Source: Siderastrea radians (Eukaryota; Cnidaria; Anthozoa; Scleractinia; Rhizangiidae). From it: a stretch of DNA of 64,000 bases. Position numbers and translations under genes: made by a program. This document shows, piece after piece, positions 1 to 15,159 of the stretch. The notes below the pieces were generated by a model that made no database searches, was not told where the DNA came from, and worked only from the letters and a program-made list of their open reading frames with translations. The stretch lies in NCBI GenBank assembly GCA_964017195.1, contig OZ024898.1, forward strand, positions 15,726,057-15,790,056, read 5' to 3'. Within the stretch, counting starts at the first letter, position 1. Each line of letters starts with the position of its first letter.

Positions 1-286
1 CGACTTTCTCTCGAAACGACCACACTTCACAACAGGTCGTCCTGTTTCTCCTGGAATGAAACTTCTATTGCATTGTATCGACAATAGCTACTGTTTGATG
101 AACACGCACCTCGATTTGGGACTGTAATTTTGCCAGTAAATACATCGGGCAAACCCCTCGTAAACAACTTTATGCAAATTTTGGTTGAAATTTGACCCAC
201 CGAAAATTTGAATATGCAGTGAAACGTTGTGTGACAGACGAAATAAAAGCTGCATTGTATTGAATGATTGTAAACTTTTTAAATTA
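1..286. other. No gene seen
   Basis: AT-rich DNA with no long reading frame and no recognisable protein similarity. It could be intron of SMNDC1 if the missing first exon lies upstream of the window. Confidence 0.4.
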
Positions 287-875
287 CAGTAGAACCCCGG
301 TAACTCGAACTCTGAAGGGAAATGAAAAACAGTTCGAGTTAGCGGGGGTTTGAGTTATCAGGGTTGATTGAATATTCAATTTGCCATGTTCATAATTGAT
401 AGTTTACTGCTTTTTCAGCACGTCAGTATACAGTACAGTGCAAATTAAACTTACCTTGTCAGAAACTGTAACACAATTATGCATTCTTATGATAATACAG
501 TACTGTGAATGTAACTGATACACTCACTCGGGAAATGACTCTCAAATACGTGATCTTTTCGTTGCACTAATTAAAATCAAATTGCTGTAGTGTTAGTTTT
601 CGTGCTTCTACCGATTAAACGACAAGAAGAGCTAATGGGATCTTTCAATGGGCATCCGTGGTGAGTTGCAAGAACCAGAATTCGAGTAATTGGGGTAAAT
701 TTTGATCAAGGGAAACGAAATTTAGTTCAAGTTAACGGGGAATTCGAGTTATCCGAGTTCGAGTTAACAGAGTAAAAATGACTGAAAAGTGGGGTCAAAT
801 CCAAGGGAAATGGGACTTAGTTCAAGTTAGTGGGGAGTTCGAGTTATCCGAGTTCGAGTTACCAGGGCTCTACTG
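287..875. mobile_element. pogo/Tc1-like non-autonomous element
   Basis: The left end CAGTAGAACCCCGGTAACTC (287 on) is matched by an inverted copy ending in CTACTG at 875, and a TA dinucleotide flanks each side (285-286 and 876-877). Between the ends are degenerate direct copies of a 'gagttcgagtta' motif but no transposase. A TA target and CAG...CTG ends are typical of the Tc1/mariner/pogo group. The same end sequence occurs on the element at 23141-23988. Confidence 0.75.
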
Positions 876-1646
876 TACTAGAAAGCTTCAGTTATTTAGG
901 ACTGTAAATCAAATGAAAAAAACTTTAAAATTCCAAACATTTCGTAGCCGATGTGTACCATACCTCTGTACACTATCTATAAAAAGCAACTCGGGTGTTC
1001 ATTAAACTTTTTTATTATCGATTTTTTTCTGAAACGATTACAATCTTCAAATAAATCCTTAAAAACGCTTGCAAAGTTCTTTTAGCATATTTGACAGCAC
1101 AACTTCTATCGTTGATCTTAGCTTTGAAACTGCCACAAAACGTACGAAAAATATAGAAAGGCATAGATACACCCTGAATAAATGATCTAAGAAATCTCTG
1201 AGTCAGCCGAGTGTACCGTTCGTATCGAGATAGAAAATGCTACAATCAATCTGCGTTGTAGATGCAAGTAAAATTTGCACATATCACGTGTAATTTGAAA
1301 CCTAGATCTTGCTCTCTAAAAGTACATTCAACAGCCACGTTTCTAAAAACAAAATGACGGGAAGAAGGTCATGATTTTTATACGGAAGGTTTTCCTGCAA
1401 CCATTAAATTCAAAAATTAACCTGCACTGCAGCGGAAGTCTGCACAGAAGCGAATTTCAAGACCTGTGCTTGTTTGTTTACTTTTTATTGCTGGTAGTTT
1501 TTACCTACTGCCGACGAACAAACATTAATTTGATGTTTTCGTTTCAAAAGTGTAGAACGAGTAGGGAATTTTATCGTTTGTTCACTGGAAGTTGGCAAGG
1601 TCTGGCAAGAATCACAAGTTTCAGGCGCCCGTCCGGGCTCCTTGTT
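876..1646. other. No gene seen
   Basis: Short overlapping reading frames occur on both strands around 1370-1830, but none resembles a known protein and several mutually overlap. I see no splice-site-bounded exon here. Confidence 0.35.
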
Positions 1647-3247
1647 TACAGTACCGCTCGAAAGTATTGGTGCATAAGCACGCGGCGAAACCTCATCCGC
1701 CGCCATTTTGTTTTCCTCGAATTTGCCGCGGTGGGACGAAAACCGCAACCTCGGTAAGGACGAAAGCGACTGAACACCGCGGCTGATTTGACGCGGCAAT
1801 GCCTCGGTAACCAAACAATAGTGGCTAATTTCATTGTTTATACTTTATCTCACTAATATTCTCAAAGGAGCAAATAGACAAAAGGTTAGCAGTATAATTT
1901 CACAAGATTGCGCTTCGTGGTAAAACCGATTTCGGACTCGATCGTGTGCTGTCACGCCGGCTTGGCATTGCAGGTGTTTTTATCACCAAGTGCAATTATA
2001 AATAAAGAACTTTAAAGATCGTGTTTTTATTGGTATTAGATCGTTTAAGAAGAGCTATGAGCAAGCCGATGTATTTAAATGTTTTTCGAGCAAGCCGGTA
2101 GTCCGTGCGATACAACACGAGAGGTTCTCGTTTCAGACTTTGCAAGACGGCGGGACTAGGTGCCAGAATCATGCACAATCACAATAGAATGGATCAGGGA
2201 ATGGATTGTCGGGCAGCCGCAAGCAAACTTCGAGCGAACGAACAGAAGCTGACACGTTCAATAGTAAAGTAAAACATGTTATTTATTAAAAAAACAACAG
2301 TTTTAGTCGGCAAATACGACTATGGGGTGCCAAGCGTTGCGTGAATAATTTGCGTGCCGAATGCGACGTAAGCTAAAATTTTCAGAATTGAAATATGCCT
2401 TCGCCATACTCAAACATGCCGTCAAAAGCGAAACTGCTGAATGTAACTTGAACTAAAAAGCAAAAGTTACGATGTTAGAAAGAGAATTAGAGTAAAATAG
2501 CAAGTTTTTTCCTGAGATTATTTTTAGTTCACGGAGCATTGCACTGAATTTGAATTTGCATACTGTGAGTCTCAAAAGAAATTGTGCGAGCGATGTGGGA
2601 ACAAATCGAACCTTTCTAGATCTTTTGCGCACTTAATCCTTCGATGGTAATTGAAATAGTAAATGAAACTCATGTTGAAGCTCAAAGACAGTGCCAAGTG
2701 TAAAAGAATTTGTAAGAAATAGCGATATATAGCGGGGAGTTAGTTTCAGTTCAAAAGCGCATCAAATTTGCATAACGGGTGAAATCTGACCTTTTCAATG
2801 AACGTCAGATGGTATGTAACGCAACAATTCTATCTCTATGATGTCCGTTTTATTTCTCCAAGCTGTTGCAAATGGCACGAGTTTCCATTTCTTTCTTCGA
2901 CCGTTAGCGAACGTTAGCGTTCAGCAAAAGTGCTCAGAAGTCACGGTTTGTGAATCACGGTAAAAGCAATAATCATGTGAAATCTATCACATGATAAAAT
3001 CACCGGCGCGCGACGTCTCGCTTATTGAAGTTAATTAATCTTTGAAACAAAGGAAACAAAAGGCTATTCAAACACCACCGCGTCCTATTCTTTACCGCGG
3101 TATTTCTGACCGCAAAAAACTGAGTTAAAACCGGAGTTTTCAAAGAAGGTAGACGAGGTTTTCCCTAGGTCAAACCGGAGATACAAACTGCAATTCCACC
3201 GCGGCAGTATCGCGGAAAATGCACCAATACTTTCGAGCGGTACTGTA
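1647..3247. mobile_element. TA-flanked element with 28-bp perfect terminal inverted repeats
   Basis: TACAGTACCGCTCGAAAGTA begins at 1647 and continues to 1674. Its exact 28-bp reverse complement occupies 3220-3247. The termini (TA plus CAG...CTG) point to a Tc1/mariner-type insertion of about 1.6 kb. No transposase frame is visible, so it looks non-autonomous or heavily decayed. Confidence 0.65.
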
Positions 3248-3360
3248 TAATTTTCATCGCCCGCGAGCGAATAAGATTAATCGTAGAAGCCTCTGACGAC
3301 TGAGCGCCTGTAAGCCAGTATAACGATAAAATCATCAGTTAACACTTCAGTTTTCTGGAC

Positions 3361-3560
3361 TAACGCTCTAACGGATACAACTAACGCTCTAACGGATATG
3401 CATGAGTTGCTAACGGATTGACTTACGCCTCTAACGATTACAGCTAACGCTCTAACGGATACGGATGAGTTGCTAACGGATTGACTTGCTCCTCTAACGG
3501 ATACAACTAATGCTCTAACGGATGACTAACGGATAGCTAACGGTTTGGACCGTTTAACGG
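3361..3560 (+). repeat. TAACGG tandem array with 63-bp higher-order period
   Basis: The motif ctctaacgga recurs about every 17-25 bases. A longer unit containing gagttgctaacggattgact repeats at 3404 and 3467, giving a 63-bp higher-order period. Copies are imperfect. It resembles a small minisatellite, is not the TTAGGG telomere repeat, and lies in the presumed first intron or upstream region of SMNDC1. Confidence 0.7.
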
Positions 3561-3907
3561 AATATCGTTAGTGTACGTTTTCCCAAAGAAGGTCACAAAT
3601 GATCTAGACAACAGCATTCATGGACTAGAGCATTGTGTGGGGTTTTTACTCTTTTGGGATTAGGGTGCAGCCTTGCAGAGGTACCAGGCAGCCTGGCTAC
3701 TAAGTCCATTTGGACTTCCAACAAGGAAGCATTGTACTTACATGTATTAGAAACTTAATTCTGTTTCCACAACTTAGACCCTTTGATTTACCTTGTGTTT
3801 CAAAAGTAATTTTGCCAAACATAAAGCTTGTTAGAATGCTCCTCATTTACTTGATATACAGGTGTAAGTTTGATGTTAATGCAGCCATTTTATTTTTTCT
3901 CCTACAG

Positions 3908-9042
<5,135 letters not shown>

Positions 9043-9560
9043 TAACACATCCACTGCCTCTAAAGATGAGACGTTACATTATTATTAACCTGGGTGTTAT
9101 AGGTTGATCTTGCGCTTTTGTGGCAGTCTGCTGAAGCTGATGTTTCTCCACCAAACCATGAGAAAAACCTCCAAAACCCAAGGTTAAGTGACTCCATCAT
9201 AGAATCAAACTACAGCCCTTGTATAATATCTACTCTGACTGACACATAACGTCTCCTCAAAATGTAAATAGAAGGAAACAATCCAGGTTAAGAGAACAAA
9301 GGAACTGATAACAAATGAATTTTTATTCATAAACAAGTTTTCTTAAGTACTTCTGTAGTACATACATTGTAACATGTACACTTGTGTAGAGCCAAGTACA
9401 AGGAGAAGTTGTATGTTTTTATCAGTGTTTAAAGGGATAGGAAACTGATTTGCAATCTTCGTATTTATCATTCTTGTTACTTTATGAAGCAGTCTACCTA
9501 GTTTATAGTTAGAAGTCGATTTTTTCTTTATTAATTTACTTTTTCTTGCTGGATATTGGA

Positions 9561-9566
9561 AATAAA
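9561..9566 (+). terminator. Candidate SMNDC1 polyadenylation signal
   Basis: AATAAA lies 519 bases after the SMNDC1 stop codon and before the foldback element at 9656. It is the best-placed signal I see for the end of this transcript. The span 9043-9560 would be its 3' UTR and has no convincing coding potential. Confidence 0.4.
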
Positions 9567-9655
9567 CTAAATACAACGTGAATGTTAATATGAATTAACA
9601 ATCATTAAATAAGGATAGTGACCTTTGCACCATCAATTACTGCTTTGTGCATTTA

Positions 9656-11666
9656 CAGCAAGGAGCCCAAAAGTGTGACCACTTTTAATTAATTCGCATT
9701 CTTTCGTGCAGATTATCCAATCAGAAGCCGAGGATAGCTTCAAGAAATTAACTCAAACCGCAAAGCGATCTTGCGGGGAAGACGAATTTGGTTTTTCATG
9801 GATACCCGTTTTTGAGGCTTTTACTTGTCAACTTTGGAGTTTTTCGCCTTGAAATCCTACGCTAGACAAATTTCGTAACTCCGAAATGCGAGATATTGAC
9901 CGCGAAGTAGGGAAATTGATACATCCGCTCAACAGCTGTGTTGTTTGTTTGGGTATTCTCAGTCGATCGACCTGGCCGGGCAACCCTAGCTAGTATAAAG
10001 TCCTTGATGTAAGTCCTAAATTTCTATTTCCAACGCATTTTTGCTTACTTTCACTCGTAAATATCATGAAGTTACTGTGTATGTTTTTTACTGTCGGCAT
10101 TTTGGGTTGACGTCTTTCAGTTAGCTAAATAGCGCGTCGAAATATAAACAATGATTCAAACTTTATCGGAAAGGCTGGTATTACCGCTGAGCGACTAGTT
10201 TTATCGCTTGATTTCCGATAAAATAATTGTCCCCTGAATAAGCTATAACCTTCGCTCTTGTGAAAACCCAGGATTGTCATAATTCAATCATCTGATGCAG
10301 TTTGGCTGCTGAGTTTCACGATGTCGTGATGTGAATCACGGCCATGCAGGGTCATGACGATGTAAACAGCGGAGAAGTCAGTTAAACGGCGAATTTGTTG
10401 CGCAGACAAGACTATTCATCTCAGGACGAGCTAAAAAGAATGCCACTGGAGGACCCGAGAATATGAGGTTATAAGTTTGTAATTTCTGGAGGGCTAATAA
10501 AGTTTCCGATGCTTACATTGTAACTCACAGCATTATTTTGATATTGACTTACATTGTAATACGAACATTTTGCACACTATAAATAAAGTTGTTGCGTGAT
10601 CTGTTATTGCTAGCACGATTTATTTGCATCGCATGCAGTTACCAGCGTTGAGCTATGTGCTGAGCTGTTTCGACGTAGTCTATCATAGGAGAATTTTTAT
10701 CCTAAAGTTGCAGGCATACTGCAGAAAGATCCTAACATGCAGCAACAGCTAACTGAATTGACGACTTTTATCAACGCGCAAAACTCCGTCGCCATCGCGC
10801 GATAGGCTAACCTCAGGAAAGTTACTAGGCTGCTGTGCAAGTATAATATTTGTAAAGAATGTAAATATTTTCTAGTCAGTTTTGGCGTTGAAATTAGACG
10901 CTAAAATAACTTCTCCGAAATGCGAAATTCTACGGTATCTAATCGAAGTAAATGCACTTGCCAGTCGAGCGGCAGTTCCTTGAGTGACTTTTCGCGCTTC
11001 TTTGTTTACATCGTGAAACTCGACAAGTGAACTGTTGCATCAGATGCCTCGTTAAATTATGACCACCCTGGGTTTTCACAGGGGACAATTATTTCTCAGA
11101 AATCAAGCGATAAAAACTGTTCGCTGAGATGTACAGCAGCCTTTCAGAAAAAGTTTGAACCACTGTTTATATTTCGACGCGCTATAACAAGTCAACTGCT
11201 ACATCTTCGCTAACTAAAAGACGTGAAGCCAGAACGCTGACAGTAACCTCGTGGTATTTACAAGTAAAAGTAAGCAAAAATGCATTTATGCTGGCGGTAG
11301 AAATTACTTACACTTCGAGCTTTTAGCCTTTATACAGTGAGCTACACTTGCTCAGCGGCCCGTTCGACTGAGAACAGTTACAATTTTACCGCAAAAAAAA
11401 AAACGTTATCGATTTCTCCGATTTTCGCATTTCAATTTGCAAAACTTGTCTACTGAAAGTTTTCAAAGCCAAAAACTCCAAAGTTGACGAGTAAAAGCCT
11501 CAAAAAAACAGGCATCCGTCCACCAAAGAGCAACTTCACCTTCGCCGCAAGATCTCTTTGCGGTTTGAGTTAATTTTCTTGAAGCCATTCTCGGCTTCTG
11601 ATTGGATAATCTGCACGAAAGAATGCGAATAAATTAAAAGTGGTCACACTTTTGGGCTCCTTGCTG
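9656..11666. mobile_element. 2-kb foldback element with long inverted arms
   Basis: The left end CAGCAAGGAGCCCAAAAGTG is mirrored at 11666, with TA on both sides (9654-9655 and 11667-11668). More than 100 bp of each end match closely, and related inverted blocks continue inward: the 'tgaaaacccagg' area near 10260 pairs with the area near 11070. Only about 500 bp in the middle (10460-10970) lacks a partner. No transposase frame. It is probably a non-autonomous Tc1/mariner-like element. Confidence 0.8.
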
Positions 11667-11668
11667 TA

Positions 11669-12407
11669 ATTACAGAGACAAGCAAACAGCTCCATTTCAC
11701 ACAATGGGCATTCTGTTTCTAGCTAGTCAAGTGTAAAGCTTGATATTTGAATGTTGAGGTTGTGACTTACAATGAGTAGTCCCAGTCCAAGCAGTGTAGT
11801 GCAGGGTGTCGACTCTACATCTTGCGCCCTGCTATTTTTAGTCTTCTCAACATGCTCAGATTGCGGGGAGCGGTGGAGAGGGAGCACTCTGTTCATCCCT
11901 CCAATCGCCTATTCCCCCACAATCTTCCAGTCTGGAAGTTATGCCAGGCTATCGAGAGAGGGACTGCTCCGTGATATTGGCTAGTGTTTTCAATGCCAAT
12001 TTATCCTTGGGTGTGTTGGCATTAGTGATGGAGGTAACTCTTTAAGAGTTTTTTGTGGATTTGTTTAAGAACTGGTTCTTTATTTCAATACTTGCATGTT
12101 CCATCCTTGGAGATCTTGTGGCAAAAAGAAGTCCAAACATGGCTAAGGAATAAAACACTGGTGAAGGGAATTTGCCGCCCTAATTAAGTGTCTTGGTTTC
12201 CTAAGAAATTCTCTTCGATCTTTTTTTCTATGTGAATATATTTATCTCAGCTTTTTCGAATAAAAAGAAATGTATACGAACCAAATAGCAACAAATAAGT
12301 GTTGCTCTACAAAAGTAGAAAAAAGTCCTCCCCCTCCCCCTCAAAAAAAAGGAAAAATGGCGCGGAAACCATAAGGGTTGTAAGGCTCAACTGGCAGGGG
12401 AGATGGT
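11669..12407. other. No gene seen
   Basis: Short frames only; nothing with recognisable similarity or supporting splice sites. Confidence 0.35.
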
Positions 12408-12773
12408 GGACGTTTTCCATTTACAAAAAATGGTGAGAATTTCGGTCGGCAATTTCCATGCGGTCCAAGCGCGTACCATTTGCATTTCTTCATTACTTCT
12501 TACCGCTAGCTGTTTTCCATGCAACAACAGATATCACACACCGGAACCAATCACTCTAATGCCCGCGAAATCAGCTGTCAAAGGCCTGGAACTGGTATCA
12601 GAGAGAACACTTACTTCTGTTTGGAACACCCCAAATGGAAAAACGGGACTGTTTTTTATAGAAGTTTTTTTAGAAGTTACTCCCGGAAATTTTCCACTAG
12701 AACGCCCCAAAAAGTCATGTTCCGTCTACTTTCCGACCGGAATTTCTGAAAATTTTTGGTGAATGGAAAACAC
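12408..12773. mobile_element. MITE-like inverted-repeat element
   Basis: The left end reads roughly GTTTTCCATTTACAAAAAAT and the right end is its diverged inverse (…tttggtgaatggaaaac). The two ends share about three quarters of 45 bases, including TTCGGTCGG. The apparent reading frames inside are probably incidental. Confidence 0.5.
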
Positions 12774-13186
12774 CCGCTTCTAGCTCTCTTTTGGAAAGAC
12801 GGGAATGACAGTTGTTTCTTTGCAAGGATTGAAATTGCGCTTGTGGTGTCACTTTGGAGGGGGAAGGGGGGGGGGGGGGGTCTGCCCAGAATATCTTCTT
12901 TTTTTAATGTGTAAAAGGATATGGTATTTTTTATGAGCTTTAGAATATGGAACCATGGCGTCGGTTAGTGTTTGCCCTTAGCAGGAGGTGCTCTTAGGTA
13001 TTTCTAAGTTTGCGATTTTATTCGCACTTCCTATCGCCTTTGAACCCTCCCCTCCTGGGCTACCACCTGCGACAAACCTCTGGACTTGCGATTCACCTCT
13101 GGCCAAAGTAATGCACTCTTTTGGAGCAGCGAGCACGAACAGAAGTTAACCGTTCCCCTCCCCCAGACATGGAGGCAAAGGAGTTA
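12774..13186. other. No gene seen; poly-G tract
   Basis: Contains a long homopolymeric G run (about 12857-12880). No coding signal was recognised. Confidence 0.4.
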
Positions 13187-13348
13187 GAGTAGGGTTGAAC
13201 CTGTCCTTATGAACACCTCTCTATAACGGACAGTTTACTTGTTTCGAAACGGAAAGAGACCAAAATTCATACAAACTCTACCTTAGGGACCCCTCCAAAA
13301 AACGGACACTTGGCCCAGTCCCTTCCGTGTATTAAAGAGGTTTGACTG
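13187..13348. mobile_element. Decayed pogo-like terminal fragment
   Basis: The right end reads attaaagaggtttgactg followed by TA. Internal 'ctataacggacag' and 'aaaacggacact' motifs match the subterminal 'acggaca' motifs of the pogo-like element at 23141. The left end (gagtagggttgaacc) is degenerate. Confidence 0.45.
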
Positions 13349-13860
13349 TAGTGATCTCAACAATTGACGCCACGAAGATGCTCTTGTTGGTCAACACTAA
13401 TTTTCTGTGTACTTTCCTTTCCGCATCAAGTGTTTTTGTTGTTAGATACTGCCCATCCCTGTATGAATAAGCAGTTCTGAGCATTGTGGGTACAGGAAAT
13501 CTCCCTCCCACACGACAGCAACTACAGGACTACACTGTGGGCACGCCCAAATAAAAAAACTTAAGTGGTGGGGATGCTCGTCAGACATTTCACCCCTGAA
13601 AGGTGAGCGAGTGGACCAGATTGGGTCAAATGTTAAAATATTACATCAGAGTACAGTAAACAGGTGGTAGTGTGTTGAACTTTCAAACCTGGTTTCTCAG
13701 GGGAATACACATTTTCTCATTGGGGGACTTTAATGAGCATTGGTAGGCATCAGGGTCACAGAAACCTACACACCCCAAGGGATACTCGTAGTTAAGGGCC
13801 ACATAAATATGCCTGGGAAATTCCTTCCCTCCCAGAGAAAAATTGTTTGTGGTTCTGTGA

Positions 13861-13973
13861 GGTAACTGGGTGGGTAAAGGTGGGGATAGGTATGGGTCGG
13901 CAGGTAGGTAGGATGAGGTTAGATAGGTAGGTAGGATGGTATAGGTAGGTATGGATCAATAGGTAGGTTGGTA
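13861..13973 (+). repeat. GGTA-rich simple repeat
   Basis: Degenerate GGTA/GGAT repeats. The frame on the opposite strand (13792-14151) owes its Tyr/Pro/Thr-rich protein to this repeat and is not counted as a gene. Confidence 0.8.
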
Positions 13974-14526
13974 AATTCAAAGGCCAACCCCCTTCTATCA
14001 ACTTTCTCTCTGAAAAATCCAGATTACTGTAGAATTTACTGCAAACATAATTGTAAACCACTGAGGGTAATTCAGCTAAATTGTATTGCGCATCCTTGCC
14101 TCGCATTATTTCTCGCGTCATTAGCGTGCACAGAAAATTTCGGGATTTCATTTATACACGACTAAAGCATTACGATGCTTTTGGGGTAGTATGCTGAATA
14201 CAAAAATTAACAATTTAACTGATGTGAAGTAAAAGATCAAATGAATGACAATGAAATGAAGTAACAAACTGATTTTCACTTATAAATTCACCCTCTGTGA
14301 TACACTAAAAAATCAATACGTAAATGCATCTTTTTTCCCTTTTTTAAAATTATGGGTGTAATGATCGGATACTTCGTTCCACAGCACGGCACCTTGACGC
14401 GTGATAGAGTTCGTCAAGTAATACTAGCTAAATCTTAGGGCAACAGTTATAACTATTGTTTCTCCATACAGCTGTATCTGAGATTCTGGCAGGTGTTTTA
14501 TTGTTTTGCGTGGATTTGAGCCTCGC

Positions 14527-14693
14527 TACCCTGCTAGCAGAGGTTTTTTATCTTACCGCTTCTTTTTCGTAGTCTTTTTGCAGCTGTCTTTACCGTTGTT
14601 GTTTTCGGTGGAAGAAAACAACAACGGTAAAGACATCCGTAAAAAGACTACGAAAAAGAAGCGGCAAGATAAAAAACCTCTGCTAGCAGGGTA
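14527..14693. mobile_element. 167-bp near-perfect hairpin element with 9-bp target duplication
   Basis: TACCCTGCTAGCAGAGGTTT at the left is mirrored at the right (…GCTAGCAGGGTA). The arms pair over almost the whole length with a few mismatches, and the centre is near 14608. The direct repeat GAGCCTCGC flanks it exactly (14518-14526 and 14694-14702). A 9-bp duplication is typical of Mutator-like elements, but no family assignment was possible. It lies about 470 bp upstream of the cGAS-like start codon. Confidence 0.85.
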
Positions 14694-15159
14694 GAGCCTC
14701 GCGAGAGCAGTTTTGTAAAATTAAATTCGTTAAAATTTTGTCTCTCTTACGAGTACCTAAACTCATTCCAACACACAAGGGGATGATAGGCCTCTGTTCA
14801 GCCTAATATGCCTCGTAGACTTTAAGTTCAAAGAAAACTCATGTTGTATATATGTTTTTTTTTTTGTTTGTTTGTTTTGCTTTTGTTTAATTTTGCTTTT
14901 TTGAAAACGCGATTTTGCTGCTGTTGTCCCAAGGCGATTTTTAGAAAAAATTGCTAGTGTGAACTATGAAGTCAGCTGTGTTAGTATTCACTTCATTCAT
15001 CGTTGGTGCTTGTGGACACGGGCGAGAACTTATGCCTTTTGCGTGATGAACCGGAAGGCGTATCACGAACAGATAATAATATTCCGTTATACCAAGAAAC
15101 GAAGGATGTCATAAAGCCAGTTGTTACACATAGTCCGGTTGCTGCACTGTGCCATCGCT

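Noticed and set aside
1371..1834. Overlapping frames on both strands of up to 128 codons
   Set aside because: They conflict with each other, lack similarity and partly lie in the inverted-repeat element starting at 1647.
3361..3560. CRISPR-like regular repeats
   Set aside because: Repeats are degenerate, without unique spacers of constant length, and the DNA is eukaryotic.
13792..14151. 119-codon minus-strand frame
   Set aside because: Composition is dictated by the GGTA simple repeat.
14506..14694. 62-codon frame with FFFVVFLQL and KKTTKKKRQ
   Set aside because: It is the translation of the hairpin element; hydrophobic and basic halves are complements of each other.
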